This document shows positions 53,612 to 63,823 of a DNA stretch of 64,000 nucleotides, in pieces; position 1 is the stretch's first letter; each line of letters begins with the position of its first letter. A program made the position numbers and the translations under genes. The DNA comes from Williamsia muralis NBRC 105860 (GTDB taxonomy: Bacteria; Actinomycetota; Actinomycetes; Mycobacteriales; Mycobacteriaceae): contig NZ_BDAP01000008.1 in the NCBI RefSeq assembly GCF_001598915.1, positions 1 through 64,000 of the forward strand, read 5' to 3'. The notes under the pieces were generated by a model. The model was not told the origin of the DNA, made no database searches, and saw nothing but the letters and a program-made list of their open reading frames with translations.

Positions 53612-53779
53612 CCGCAATCACCCGCAACCTGCATCGAGACCGACAGCGCATAGAAATCTTGGTCGGGAAGTCGAAGCAAACCTTGGCCGGGTTTCCCGTC
53701 ACCACGGTCGCCAAGCACAGCGCGACGCCTTCAGCACCCGAACCTACGACGGTTCGATTTCCCCGGTATATGACTATGA

Positions 53780-54441
53780 CGATGGGGACGATCAAGCCGG
53801 ATTGAGCCCCACTGAGCACAGGGTCCAACTCGTCGAGCGCAGTGCAAATCGACCACGTAGTCGCGTTGTCGGATGCCTGGCAGAAGGGCGCCCAGCAGCT
53901 CTCCCCCACTCAGCGTGCCGATTTCGCGAACGACCCCGCAACCTGCAGGCCACCGACGGCCCAATCAACCAGCTAAAGGGCGACGGGGATGCGGCGACCT
54001 GGCTGCCGCCGAGTGGTGCCTACCGCTGCACCTACGTCTCCCGCCAGGTCGAGGTCAAAGCCACCTACCGGTTGTGGGTCGCCCAAGCTGAAAAAAGACG
54101 CCATCACCAGTCCTCGCTGGCTGTGGGGCCACCTCGGCGACTATCAATGTCGGCCGCGGCCAAGCAGCGAATGCTCCTCGCCCGCCAACCTCGACCCCGC
54201 TGCCCTCCCCACACCTGACCCTGTCGCGCCGGCAAAGGGTAGCCCCGGAGGACCCTGCTGATCCTCCGTACCAGGGCAATCTGCCCGCCGAGACGCTGCC
54301 ACCGACCGTGCAGGCACCGTCGGTGTCGTCGCGATCTGCGCCGCAGTCCGGGCGGCTGGGGCTGCCCCGATCTATGCCGGCCAACCCGGGTACAGCAGCA
54401 AACTCGATCGCGACGGTGTCGGCGTGGCCTGCGAGACCTGA
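53780..54441 (+). pseudogene. secreted HNH nuclease with Excalibur domain, decayed
   Basis: Pieces in different frames: VQIDHVVALSDAWQKGAQQL with the HNH histidine, then LQATDGPINQLKGDGDAATW, AYRCTYVSRQVEVKATYRLW, and at the end a calcium-binding Excalibur motif CAAVRAAGAAPIYAGQPGYS...DRDG.GVACE. This is the layout of actinobacterial secreted DUF1524/HNH proteins. At least three frameshifts; no signal peptide remains. Confidence 0.65.
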
Positions 54442-54480
54442 CCCTCACCGACAGGCCCACACCGTGCCGGTCACTGACAG

Positions 54481-54520
54481 ACGGAAAGCCGCGACTCTGC
54501 TAGAGGGTCACGGCTTCCGT
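54481..54520. terminator. bidirectional terminator hairpin
   Basis: ACGGAAAGCCGCGACTCT (54481-54498) pairs with AGGGTCACGGCTTCCGT (54504-54520) apart from one bulge and two weak pairs, loop GCTAG. It lies between the ends of the decayed nuclease and the minus-strand small gene. Confidence 0.6.
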
Positions 54521-54532
54521 TGTCTAAGTTGG

Positions 54533-54737
54533 CTAGTCGGCGAGTTCGGCGACTGCGTGGGCCCACAGGAAGTACTTGTTGGTGCCCAGATCGCGCACAG
54601 TCTTGATGTTGAACGCGTCCTTAAGGTGCTGGGCATCGCCCGGGCTCACACCCTGGAGCGCCAACGGGGGCGTCAGCGAGCTCACTGATCGGCTTCTCTT
54701 CGTATGCCTTGTCGAACTTGTCGGCAATTCCACCCAT
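54533..54737 (-). pseudogene. small helical (helix-hairpin-helix-like) protein, frameshifted
   Basis: From ATG 54737 the product starts MGGIADKFDKAYEEKPISEL. After one base shift near 54660 it continues LQGVSPGDAQHLKDAFNIKT, VRDLGTNKYFLWAHAVAELA. Actinobacteria carry many intact homologs of this about 66-residue protein of unknown function. A single indel separates the two parts, so the lesion could be recent. Confidence 0.6.
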
Positions 54738-55025
54738 TGAAAATGACCTCATGTGCTCGGCTCGGTGTACCGGGTTCGGCACACCGCCACCATCGTAGGA
54801 GCGTTCAACGACCAGATCGCCGTCATCAACCCCTGATTCACACCCCTATGGCGTCGTGCCCAGCAGTGATTCGAGGGCAAGGCACCCGGCGTGTTTCGGG
54901 TGTCGCGCCAGCACCTGTACGTGTCGTTCCACACTTCCCCGCCGGCAACATCGTGGCGGACTGCAGCACGTGTGACGTGACTGCCGCGTGGGCATCCTGA
55001 ACGGGCGCCGCCTGTCCCGGATCCG

Positions 55026-55579
55026 ATGCTTGCCACCTTGGGCGAAGCCCCGTCTGGGGAGGGATGGGCGTTTGAATTCAAGCGGGATGGGGCTCGTGCC
55101 CTGGTCGAAACTGATTCTGCGAGAACCTATATGTGGAGTAGGCACCGCAATAACTTCTCTTCCCACTTCTCCGAGATCGTTGCTGGTGTGCCCGCGGCGT
55201 TGGGCGGCCGGCAGGCGATTCTCGACGGTGAGATCGTCGTACTCGATGCGGCCAGGCGGCCCTCGTTCAGCCGGTTGCAGCGACGGCTGCGGATTCCCAA
55301 ACCCAGCCCACAGGTGCTTCGGGCGGTCCCGGCGGCGTTCTACCCTTTCGACATGCTGGCCCTAGACGGCCGGGACACCACTGCTCTGCCCTATGTCGAG
55401 CGCCGCGCCCTTCTCGACGGGCTGGCGCTGTCGGGCACGTCGGTGCAAGCCCCTCCGTACTGGACTGATGTTGACGGTCAGGTGATGCTCGACATCGCCC
55501 GCGAGCATGGCCTGGAAGGCATTGTCGCCAAACGCCTTACCTTGACCTACCACGTTGGTCGTCGCTCCCCTGCGTGGAG
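55026..55579 (+). pseudogene. ATP-dependent DNA ligase, adenylation half (split gene)
   Basis: MLATLGEAPSGEGWAFEFKR-DGARALV contains the ligase nucleophile lysine (EFKRDG). Later motifs are ILDGEIVVLD, PFDMLALDG and LEGIVAKRLTLTYHVGRRSP. The alignment to LigC/LigD ligases stops exactly after AWR at 55579, where a foreign element begins. The missing OB-fold half lies at 63463. The short tail NCTKQPM read into the element is not ligase. Confidence 0.82.
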
Positions 55580-55638
55580 AGTTAACTGCACCAAACAGCC
55601 GATGTGAGCTAGGGTCCGACTGAATCCCGGGGGGCGGA

Positions 55639-56850
55639 ATGGACGCAGGAGCGGCAAACAAGCGGTACGCACTGGCGGACGGTGCCGTCGACTTGCCACG
55701 GATCGGTTCAGTGATTGCATCTCGTTCGACCGGGGCACCGTACGAGGTTGCAGGCGCCGACGGAGGGCGAGTCGACGCGATCGACATGTGGGTGCGAGAT
55801 CTGATGCTGTGTGATCGCAGCCCCAGAACAGTTCGAGCATACTGCTATTCGCTCCTCACATGGTTCCGCATCCTTTGGTATTTAGACGTGAGATGGGACG
55901 CGGCAACGGAGTCGGACGTAGCCGCGATGGTCGGTTGGCTCCGCAGCAGCACCAATCCGCAGCGCGCCCGGTCAGCCAGCTCGACCAGTGATTTCGGCGC
56001 GGTGAACGCCAAGACCGGCAAACCTTCGCTGGGACGTGGCTACAGTCCATCAACGATCAACGTTGCGCTGGCCGCGATCTACCAGTTCTATTCCTTTCAT
56101 GAGCATTTCGGCCGCGGCCCCCTCATCAATCCGGTACCCCAGTCCCCCCAACGCCGACGAGCGTTAGCTCATCGCAGCCCGATCGAAAGTCAACTACGAC
56201 ACCGCAGAGCACGGCTACGGCAGAAGTCGGTCGACACCCAGCCCCGGTCGATACCTGACGAATTGTGGTCCGAGCTTTTCGCAGTCCTGCGCTGTCCCCG
56301 AGACCGAGCACTCTTGCTTTGTTACGTCACTAGCGGGGCACGAGCTTCTGAGTTGCTGGGCTCCACCACCGACGATGTCGACTGGGCTCACCAGCGAATC
56401 TGGGTGATCTCGAAAGGGACCAGGCTGCGTCGCCCTGTACCGGTATCACCAGAAGCTCTTATGTGGCTCGCGGCGTACCTCGACACTGCGGCCGACCCTA
56501 AACCGTCAGCTCCGTTGTGGCGGACATTGAGGAAACCTGAACGTGCATTGAGTTATTCAGCTGCACGGCGGGTTCTGCAACGCGTCAACACTGTCCTTGG
56601 AACCAACTGGACTTTGCACGATCTGCGGCACACCGCCGCGGTCCGGATGGTCAGCGACGGAACGCTGACCCTCCCCGAAATCCAGACGGTTCTCGGCCAT
56701 GCCGACCTGCGAACCACTAGCCGCTACACCGTTCCCCGTCTAGAGGAAATGGTCGAGTCCATGGCAGCTTTCTATGCACGGCCTGCACCCCCTGCCCGTC
56801 TGCACAGCGACTACGACCCCACCGACTTCTCGGTGGTCTTCGGTGCCTAG
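55639..56850 (+). CDS. tyrosine recombinase 1 (TnpA-like)
   Basis: 403 residues. N-terminal SAM-like core-binding domain (MWVRDLMLCDRSPRTVRAYC, YSPSTINVALAAIYQFYSFH). Catalytic residues are present: Arg in TSGARASELLG (about 235), Lys in SKGTRLRRPV, HDLRHTAAVR (about 328), LGHADLRTTSRYT with Tyr (about 362). Its stop overlaps the GTG start of the second recombinase. First gene of the element, about 50 bp from its left end. Confidence 0.92.
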   Translation: MDAGAANKRYALADGAVDLPRIGSVIASRSTGAPYEVAGADGGRVDAIDMWVRDLMLCDRSPRTVRAYCYSLLTWFRILWYLDVRWDAATESDVAAMVGWLRSSTNPQRARSASSTSDFGAVNAKTGKPSLGRGYSPSTINVALAAIYQFYSFHEHFGRGPLINPVPQSPQRRRALAHRSPIESQLRHRRARLRQKSVDTQPRSIPDELWSELFAVLRCPRDRALLLCYVTSGARASELLGSTTDDVDWAHQRIWVISKGTRLRRPVPVSPEALMWLAAYLDTAADPKPSAPLWRTLRKPERALSYSAARRVLQRVNTVLGTNWTLHDLRHTAAVRMVSDGTLTLPEIQTVLGHADLRTTSRYTVPRLEEMVESMAAFYARPAPPARLHSDYDPTDFSVVFGA

Positions 56851-59284
56851 ATCGCAAGGCACGACCACCGCCCGCACTCGTCGACGCTCGGTTCCAGACC
56901 CGGCAGGACCCTCCGCTGCTGGATATCCACCGGCAGCGACCACGGTTACACCGTGCCCAGCACCGCCCAATCTGCCAACCCCGTTTGGGGATCTATCGGC
57001 GGCCACACCCGACGAACTGGTCGAAGTCTCAGCGCATGCGTGGCCGCAGGCGGTGTCCACCAGGCAGAAGCGGTCGGCCTCGATTGAGATGTTTACGACT
57101 TACCTAGCGACGCTGCCGGGAGACACCTGGCAGGAGCGGTGGCAGTTGACTGGGCTCGACAACGGCGAATCTGTCATCACGGACATTCCCAACCCAAGAA
57201 GAACGAGCGGCTCACACCGGGAGGGTATGAAGGTTCTGGCGGCGCTCCGTGTGATCTCACCCAGTGTCTTAGCGCTGCGGCAGTCGACAATTGTCCAATA
57301 CGGCTTGCTGTTCGGGCCCGCCCAGAAGGATCCGCTCCTGGACGAGCTGTACGACGCGCTTAACAGCACCGATACCCAAGTCCCACAGCGAACTAAAGCT
57401 CGTAACGAACTGTGTTACGCGTTGACCAGCCAGCGCATCGGACTGGTAGATCTGACGCCCGAAGCGTTGATGTACTACGCCCGAGCCCACATCGACGCGT
57501 GCGGAGACAAGGCATCTGCAGAACGCCCCGGCGTGCACGTCGCGTGGCAGACATTGGTCTCGATAGGCCACTTCGGACCTGATACACCCAGCACCTTGGC
57601 GTTGGCGCGGTCACGGCAGCCCCGTTCCGTCGAGCAACTGGTCGACCGCTACCACCTCACCAACCGCGCTGTCCGCACTCTGTTGGTGGACTACTTGCGC
57701 CACCGCAGCAGCGACGGCATGGACCACAACACACTCGAGTCACTATCGCGCGTGCTCGCATCAATCTTCTGGAAAACCATTGAGCGACTGTGCCCTAACC
57801 AGCAAGATCTGCGACTGAGTCCTGATCTGTACGCCCTGTGGCGCGAAGAGATTGGCGTGATTCGAACGTCGGCCGGCACCCGCCCTCGGACTGACATCTT
57901 CCACATCTTGATGGCAGTGCGCGCGCTGTACCTCGACCTACAGAGCTGGGCTGCCATCGAACCTGAACGATGGGCCCGCTGGACGGCACCATGCCCCATC
58001 CCGCCGGCTGCTACTTCCGGATACGCACGAGTGCGTCGCCGTCAGAGCGAACGCATCGCCGACCGCACTCGCGAGCGGCAACCAATGCTTCCCGCCATGA
58101 TTGCCCACGTCGAGCGTGAACGGCGAAAGACACGCGAGTTGCTGACACGCGGCGACTCCGCGGCGATCGGTGAGACATTCGAGCATGGCGGCACAAAGTT
58201 CACCCGGGTGGCCTTTGACCGCGACCACAAGAACACAAATCGAACGGGCACGGCCCGCGTCCGGGTCGTCAACGTTGCCACCGGTGTGACGATCAATCTT
58301 CAAGATGCCGAGGATCGCGCGTTCTGGGACTGGGCGTTACTCGGAGTGCTCCGGCTCGCTGGAGTTCGGCAAGAGGAACTCCTGGAGTTGACACAGTTAA
58401 GCGTCCGCCAGTACACCCGTCCCGGGGGCGAGGTGATTGCCCTCCTGGTCATCGCGCCATCGAAAACCGATCGCGAACGTGTCATACCGATGTCGACCGA
58501 GTTGTTCCACATCATCGCGGCGATTATCGGCCGGCACACCTCCGGCGGCCGGAAAATCTCTGCACTGCAACGGTTCGACCCGTACGAATCCACCATTGGG
58601 CCAGCACTTCCTTACCTCTTCCAGAACACGCTCGGACCGGTAGCGCGCTGCAACAGCAGCGCATGGATGGGCGCTTCACTCGCGCGCATCTGCAACGCAG
58701 TCGTGGCAGAGCACCCACAATTCACTGGCCTTCGATTCACACCACACGATCTGCGTCGGCTTTTTGCCACCGAGCTAGTGAACAACGGCCTGCCCATCCA
58801 TATCGGAGCCGCCTTGCTCGGCCACACCAATCTGCAAACAACCCGCGGTTACGTTGCAGTATTCGACGAGGACGTCGTTCAGCACTATCAGCAGTACCTC
58901 GAACACCGTCGCTCACAACGTGATTCCGAGGAGTACCGTCCCGCCACCACTGGCGAGTGGAGCGAGTTCGAGCAACACTTCGACAAACGAAAAGTCGAAC
59001 TGGGAACCTGCGGCCGGCCCTACGGCACCCCGTGCGCACACGAACACGCCTGCATCCGCTGCCCGATGCTGCACGTCAGCCCCCACATGCTCGACCGGCT
59101 TAACGAACTCGAAGCAGACCTGCACACCCGCCGAACCATAGCCCAAGCAAAGGGCTGGATCGGCGAGATCGAAGGCCTCACCCTCACACTGTCATTCCTG
59201 GCCCAGAAGCGCACCGACCTCGAGCGTCTGAATCCCACTACATCTACGCCACTGGGCATTCCTGCCGTCGGAGTTCCCCTCTAG
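56843..59284 (+). CDS. tyrosine recombinase 2 (TnpB-like)
   Basis: 813 residues from GTG 56843, overlapping the stop of recombinase 1 by 8 bp. A long N-terminal region of about 480 residues precedes the catalytic domain: Arg in LAGVRQEELLE (about 508), Lys in APSKTDRERVIP, TPHDLRRLFATE (about 636), LLGHTNLQTTRGYVA with Tyr (about 669). A cysteine/histidine cluster (CGRPYGTPCAHEHACIRC) near 730 resembles the zinc motif of large Tn554-type TnpB proteins. Needed together with recombinase 1 for transposition in that family. Confidence 0.88.
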   Translation: MPRSQGTTTARTRRRSVPDPAGPSAAGYPPAATTVTPCPAPPNLPTPFGDLSAATPDELVEVSAHAWPQAVSTRQKRSASIEMFTTYLATLPGDTWQERWQLTGLDNGESVITDIPNPRRTSGSHREGMKVLAALRVISPSVLALRQSTIVQYGLLFGPAQKDPLLDELYDALNSTDTQVPQRTKARNELCYALTSQRIGLVDLTPEALMYYARAHIDACGDKASAERPGVHVAWQTLVSIGHFGPDTPSTLALARSRQPRSVEQLVDRYHLTNRAVRTLLVDYLRHRSSDGMDHNTLESLSRVLASIFWKTIERLCPNQQDLRLSPDLYALWREEIGVIRTSAGTRPRTDIFHILMAVRALYLDLQSWAAIEPERWARWTAPCPIPPAATSGYARVRRRQSERIADRTRERQPMLPAMIAHVERERRKTRELLTRGDSAAIGETFEHGGTKFTRVAFDRDHKNTNRTGTARVRVVNVATGVTINLQDAEDRAFWDWALLGVLRLAGVRQEELLELTQLSVRQYTRPGGEVIALLVIAPSKTDRERVIPMSTELFHIIAAIIGRHTSGGRKISALQRFDPYESTIGPALPYLFQNTLGPVARCNSSAWMGASLARICNAVVAEHPQFTGLRFTPHDLRRLFATELVNNGLPIHIGAALLGHTNLQTTRGYVAVFDEDVVQHYQQYLEHRRSQRDSEEYRPATTGEWSEFEQHFDKRKVELGTCGRPYGTPCAHEHACIRCPMLHVSPHMLDRLNELEADLHTRRTIAQAKGWIGEIEGLTLTLSFLAQKRTDLERLNPTTSTPLGIPAVGVPL

Positions 59285-59286
59285 CG

Positions 59287-59321
59287 CCTGACCGCAGCGA
59301 CTGGCTTGATCTGCGGTCAGG
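59287..59321. terminator. hairpin terminator after the recombinases
   Basis: CCTGACCGCAG (59287-59297) and CTGCGGTCAGG (59311-59321), perfect 11-bp stem with a 13-nt loop, starting 3 bp after the recombinase 2 stop. It also faces the end of the convergent oxidoreductase gene. Confidence 0.75.
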
Positions 59322-59369
59322 TGGCTCATCTTTGGTGCGCTGGACGCGAGGCGCGGGCTAACTCCTGCC

Positions 59370-59972
59370 TCAGGAACTAAACGTTGGCGGTCCGTTGTGT
59401 GGTCGTTGTAGTTGAGCGAAGGCGCTCGTGGTCGACAGTGTCTGCAGGGCGTCGAACAACTGGTCGCCCTCGCGGTCATCGGGGATGGCTGTGAGCACGG
59501 GCCCGAAGAAGCACTGTCCGTTGATGCACATGATGGGGCTACCGCCAGAGTCACCGAGACTGTCTTGGCTTTCCTGGTGGGCCACGCGCACGGCACTGTC
59601 GTAGGTGGAGTCGTCGAGACTGTCGGCGAGTTGGGGGTCGAGGCCGCTCTCGGTGAGGGCTTTGGCCACCATCGCTGTGGTGACGTCGGCGCCCTGCTGG
59701 TGCACACGCTTGCCCAGAGCGGTGTAGAGCGGTCCGAGTGCGCTGTCGCCGGCCCGGTCATGCGCGGCGGCCAGGACACGGCCAAGTTGCTGGGACACTT
59801 CCATGTGGTGCCGTTGCTGTTCGGGAACATCAGATCCCTCGTTGAGTACTGCCAAACTCATCTGCCGCCAATCGATCTCGATCTCGCGGCGCTGCGTGGT
59901 GTTGAGCAGCCACCGAGAGGCGGCCCACGCAAACGGGCATGCCGGGTCAAAATAGAACGTCACTGCGCTCAT
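59370..59972 (-). CDS. mycothiol-dependent DsbA-fold oxidoreductase (Rv2466c type)
   Basis: 200 residues from ATG 59972 (AAGGAG upstream). FYFDPACPFAWAASRWLLNT matches the Rv2466c active-site helix; the second cysteine of CPWC is replaced by Ala (CPFA), implying a monothiol mechanism with mycothiol. Also SLAVLNEGSDVPEQQRHH, GGSPIMCINGQCFFGPVLTA. Last gene of the CsoR-controlled cargo; likely reduces oxidised or persulfidated thiols. Confidence 0.88.
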   Translation of the reverse strand: MSAVTFYFDPACPFAWAASRWLLNTTQRREIEIDWRQMSLAVLNEGSDVPEQQRHHMEVSQQLGRVLAAAHDRAGDSALGPLYTALGKRVHQQGADVTTAMVAKALTESGLDPQLADSLDDSTYDSAVRVAHQESQDSLGDSGGSPIMCINGQCFFGPVLTAIPDDREGDQLFDALQTLSTTSAFAQLQRPHNGPPTFSS

Positions 59973-60004
59973 CTGTACTCCTTCGGGTCGCGGACTGGTG
60001 GAAC

Positions 60005-60415
60005 TCACGCGGAGGCTACAGCTTCCAATGCAGCGATAGCGGCTGAGAGTTTGGCTGATGCATCGGCGGCCACGGGTTCGAGTTCCGCTTCCCCAGACAC
60101 CTCGACCATCAGGGCGGGGTTCATGGCTTCGACGATCGAGTTCGATGAATTGGTGGGGTCGGTGCGGACCACGACGTTGCACGGCAGCAGTAGTCCGATC
60201 TGTCGATTGATCTCCAGTGCGCGGTGCGCCAGCGGCGGGTTACAGGCACCCAGGATCAGGTAATTTTCCATGTCCACGTCGATTTTTGTCTTCAGGGTGT
60301 CTTTGACGTTGATCTCGGTGAGGATCCCAAAACCCTGGTCGGCCAGTGCTGCGCGGGTTCGTGCGACTGCCTCGTCGAACGGTAGGTGGAGAACGGTGGA
60401 GATGGCCAGTGACAT
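60005..60415 (-). CDS. DUF302 family protein
   Basis: 136 residues. LPFDEAVARTRAALADQGFG, LTEINVKDTLKTKID, YLILGACNPPLAHRALEINR, QIGLLLPCNVVVRTD are the hallmark DUF302 segments with two conserved cysteines. Often found with sulfur or metal stress genes. Located between the oxidoreductase and DUF2892 genes in one left-going operon. Confidence 0.88.
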   Translation of the reverse strand: MSLAISTVLHLPFDEAVARTRAALADQGFGILTEINVKDTLKTKIDVDMENYLILGACNPPLAHRALEINRQIGLLLPCNVVVRTDPTNSSNSIVEAMNPALMVEVSGEAELEPVAADASAKLSAAIAALEAVASA

Positions 60416-60452
60416 AACAGCTTTCCTTCCGGGTGGGGTTTCGTGTTCGGAT

Positions 60453-60683
60453 CTAGCGGAGTTCGGCGCGGCGTTGTAGTCCCAGGCGGTGCATGAGCAG
60501 GCTGGCCGGGCACCAGCCGACCGCGGCGAAGAGCAGCAGGTTCACCGCTACAAAGGCGGTCAGCAGCAGCCACCAGGTCGAGACAGTGGTGGCCAGGGCC
60601 AGGCTCACGAGAATCATCAACCCTGCCAGGAGTGGCACTGCTCGTTCGACGGTCCACGTAGGTGGGGTTGTTCGTCTGTTCAT
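60453..60683 (-). CDS. DUF2892 small membrane protein
   Basis: 76 residues: RAVPLLAGLMILVSLALATT, LLLTAFVAVNLLLFAAVGWC, two membrane helices followed by PASLLMHRLGL. This is the DUF2892 domain that elsewhere accompanies rhodanese (YgaP) and persulfide metabolism genes. Operonic with DUF302. Confidence 0.8.
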   Translation of the reverse strand: MNRRTTPPTWTVERAVPLLAGLMILVSLALATTVSTWWLLLTAFVAVNLLLFAAVGWCPASLLMHRLGLQRRAELR

Positions 60684-60711
60684 CGGTTCGTAGTCCTCTC
60701 TGGTGGTGTAT

Positions 60712-62865
60712 TCAGTGGGAGAACGAGATCGCGGGCAGGACCTTTCGGAGCCAGGTCGGTGACCACCATGCTGCCCGCCCGGTCAGGCGAAGTAGCGCAG
60801 GCAGCAGCATCAGCCGGATGAGGACTGCGTCGAGCAGAACGGCAACACCGAGGATGATGCCCATCTCTTTGGGCGGCAACGGGTCCGCCAGTGCAAAGGT
60901 GAAGAACACTGCGACCATCACCGCCGCGGCGGCGAAGATGATTCGGCCCGAATGAGCCATGCCGTCAATCTGCGCGACGTCAGCGTCACCGGTGCGTTCA
61001 TAGTGTTCCTTGGCGGTCGCGAGCAGGAAGACGGTGTAGTCCATGGCGATGGCAAAGATCATCGCGAAGAAGAACACCGGCCCCCAGCCGTCGAGAAACC
61101 CTTGCGGGGTGAATCCGAGCAGCCCGGACAGGTGGCCGTCCTGGAAGATGAGCTTGGCGACACCGAACGCAGCCGCAGTCGACAGGAGGCTGACGACGGT
61201 GCCGATCAACGCGATCAGCGGGGCCTGCAGTGAGACTAGGAGCAGGACGAACCCGAGAACCAAGATGATGCCGACAATCAGCGGGAAGTAGTCGTTGAGG
61301 GCCTGTTGCAGATCGAGGTTCTCGGCCGGGGCGCCGCCAACCAGCGCGTCTGCGGGAAGTGCGCTACGCAAGTCATCGACGATGACGCCGAGTTGGGCAT
61401 CGGAGGGATCCACTGCGGGCAGTGCTTGCATCATCACGTAGTCGGTGCCGTCGAGCGCCGGTTGCGGCGGGGTGACCATGCTGATGCCGGATGTCTGTGT
61501 AGCTGCGGTGGCAGCCTGCTGTGCCTGGTCCGAGGGTGCGACGATCTGGAGCATGCCGGGGGCGCCCTCGCCCATCTGCTGCTGGACCAATTCGTATCCC
61601 TGGCGCACGGGTGCCTCCTCGGGGACCACCGAGATCGAGGGCATGGCGACCTTGAGGCCGATGACCGGGATGGCCAGCGCGATCAGCACGGCCAGCGATC
61701 CGAGCGCGAACGGCCACGGGTAATTGTGCAGAATCTTGCCCCAGCGTTCGAACAGCGGCGAACGGTGTTGCTGGCGTTTGGCGTACGGGAGCGACGCGGC
61801 GTTCACCTTAGGACCCAGAGCACCCAGGGTGGCCGGGAGCAACGTCAACGTAGCCGCGAGGACAAACGTCACCGCGAGCATGATGCCCACAGCCATCGTC
61901 CGAACTGCAGGAGCCGGCACCAGCAACACCGCCGACAAACTGACCAGCACGGTCAGACCCGACAGCACCACGGCTTTACCAGCGGTATCCATCGTTTCGG
62001 CGACCGCGTGGGTCTTGTTGGTGTGGTTTTTGAGGGCGTCCCGGAATCGGGAGACGATGAACAGGGCGTAATCGATTCCCAGCGCGAGGGCGAACATCAT
62101 CGCAAAGTTCATGGCCCACACCGAGATCGGCGTGACCTGATTGAGCAGGACCAGACCGCCCGCGGAGGCGACCAGGCCGGCAATGGTGAGCAGCAGCGGC
62201 AGTCCAGCGGCCACGAGCGACCCGAAGGCCAGGACCATGATGGCCAGAGTGACCGGCCACGAGAACAGCTCCGCCTTGATCATCGCGTCGTGGTTGGCTT
62301 TGTTGAAGTCGCTCCACAAGGCCGACGCTCCCGTGGGATATACCTCGACACCATCACGCGAGAGTTCGGTGAGCTCGCCCTTGACCTCGTCAACGGCCCG
62401 AACCATGTCGTCGGTGTTCGCGTTCGCGCCGGCGATCAGGATGCCGGTGTGCTGATCCGGACTGATCGTCATCCCCGGTTGCGGGGGTACAACCTCGCCG
62501 AACCGGGAGTCACCGCCGAACACTGCGGTGGCATTCGCGATTGTTTCACGCATCGCCGGGCTGTCGATGGTGTCGCGGTCCGAGTGGATGACGACCTGCA
62601 CCGCAGCCGATGAGTTGCCGCCGAAGTGCTGCTGCGCCAGCTCTCGCACCTGCACCGACTCCGACCCGTTGGCCTGCCAGCCGGCGCCGGCCAACGAGGA
62701 AAACACTGACGGCGCGGCCGCACCCAACCCGACGAGCACCAGCAACCAGATGGTGAAGACCCAGCGCGATCGACCGGCCATCGCCGCACCCCACCGGCCC
62801 AGCACTCCAGGCGCTGAGCTCGGTGGCGAGCTGGGCTGTTGATCGGTGGTCGAGATGTCAGGCAT
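60712..62865 (-). CDS. MMPL-family RND exporter
   Basis: 717 residues from ATG 62865. First helix WVFTIWLLVLVGLGAAAPSV, periplasmic domain to about 180, helices 2-6, a second half with the same plan. The central ALGIDYALFIVSRFRD and later AIAMDYTVFLLATAKEHYER carry the proton-relay Asp-Tyr pairs of MmpL proteins. A longer open frame extends to 63675 but crosses the operators and the divergent regulator gene and is rejected. Exports a lipid or hydrophobic substrate; here it heads a CsoR/CstR-type regulon. Confidence 0.9.
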   Translation of the reverse strand: MPDISTTDQQPSSPPSSAPGVLGRWGAAMAGRSRWVFTIWLLVLVGLGAAAPSVFSSLAGAGWQANGSESVQVRELAQQHFGGNSSAAVQVVIHSDRDTIDSPAMRETIANATAVFGGDSRFGEVVPPQPGMTISPDQHTGILIAGANANTDDMVRAVDEVKGELTELSRDGVEVYPTGASALWSDFNKANHDAMIKAELFSWPVTLAIMVLAFGSLVAAGLPLLLTIAGLVASAGGLVLLNQVTPISVWAMNFAMMFALALGIDYALFIVSRFRDALKNHTNKTHAVAETMDTAGKAVVLSGLTVLVSLSAVLLVPAPAVRTMAVGIMLAVTFVLAATLTLLPATLGALGPKVNAASLPYAKRQQHRSPLFERWGKILHNYPWPFALGSLAVLIALAIPVIGLKVAMPSISVVPEEAPVRQGYELVQQQMGEGAPGMLQIVAPSDQAQQAATAATQTSGISMVTPPQPALDGTDYVMMQALPAVDPSDAQLGVIVDDLRSALPADALVGGAPAENLDLQQALNDYFPLIVGIILVLGFVLLLVSLQAPLIALIGTVVSLLSTAAAFGVAKLIFQDGHLSGLLGFTPQGFLDGWGPVFFFAMIFAIAMDYTVFLLATAKEHYERTGDADVAQIDGMAHSGRIIFAAAAVMVAVFFTFALADPLPPKEMGIILGVAVLLDAVLIRLMLLPALLRLTGRAAWWSPTWLRKVLPAISFSH

Positions 62866-62896
62866 GGCAACGAACCTTCTCTCTAGATATCGAACC

Positions 62897-62995
62897 GATA
62901 CCCCATGGGGTATCTGCGCAAGTCTCGACGGTACCCCCGGGGGTATCGTGAGGTCAACCCCGACCGACCCGTGCGCCCATACCCCCTGGGGTACC
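62897..62995. promoter_or_regulatory. three CsoR/CstR-type operator palindromes
   Basis: GATACCCCATGGGGTATC (62897-62914), TACCCCCGGGGGTA (62932-62945) and ATACCCCCTGGGGTAC (62979-62994). G/C-tract palindromes of this type are the standard operators of the CsoR/RcnR/CstR family. They lie between the divergent MMPL and regulator genes, two nearer the exporter and one nearer the regulator. Confidence 0.85.
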
Positions 62996-63028
62996 CTGGC
63001 ACTTGTTACACAAAACAGAGAGGCATGA

Positions 63029-63298
<270 letters not shown>

Positions 63299-63462
63299 CG
63301 GCCCGGCCGACGACCCCCGCCCAGCAATGGCTTCACGGACTCGGTGTAGCCTTCATCGGCCCGCCACCAATAATGTTGCGACAGAACCGAGAACTCCTGG
63401 GCGTATCGCTCGCCTAACCATAATCGGAGGTTGGAGCAGCAGCTCTTGACTAGTGCAGTCAA

Positions 63463-63823
63463 GGTCGAAAACACCGTTGCGGAAAGCAACGTCGGTGGTG
63501 GTGTGCGGCTGGGATCCAGGCCCGCGTGGTGGGCTCCGGGCGCTAATTCTCGGCTCCCACAACCCTGCCGGCGACCTCTATTACGTCGGGATGTGGGTAC
63601 CGGGTTCAGCGCCAAAGACCGGCGCATTCTGCGTGTGCAGCTCGAGGCGATCGAGCAACCGACCCCACCATTCACCCAACCGCTGGCGGGCGATGCCGGC
63701 TCGTCGATGCGGTGGGTCAGCGCCGTCTACGTCGGGGACATCGAGTACCGCGAGTTCACCGGCCACCTGCGCCATCCCAGCTGGAAAGGACTGCGCGACA
63801 TACCCGCATCCACAGTCGGGTAG
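63463..63823 (+). pseudogene. ATP-dependent DNA ligase, OB-fold half (split gene)
   Basis: Continuation of the ligase cut at 55579: KTPLRKATSVVVCGWDPGPR, LRALILGSHNPAGDLYYVG, then after a one-base shift GTGFSAKDRRILRVQLEAIE and LRHPSWKGLRDI, the family C-terminus. A second shift lies near 63470. The frameshifts mean the ligase would be inactive even if the element left precisely. Confidence 0.8.

Noticed and set aside
55639-59284. The two tyrosine recombinases as the integrase of the dif-like cassette array
   Set aside because: They lie inside a bounded element that interrupts a ligase gene, 7.5 kb from the nearest site, and the element's ends do not resemble the dif-like core. Host XerC/XerD are a simpler explanation, though a link is not excluded.
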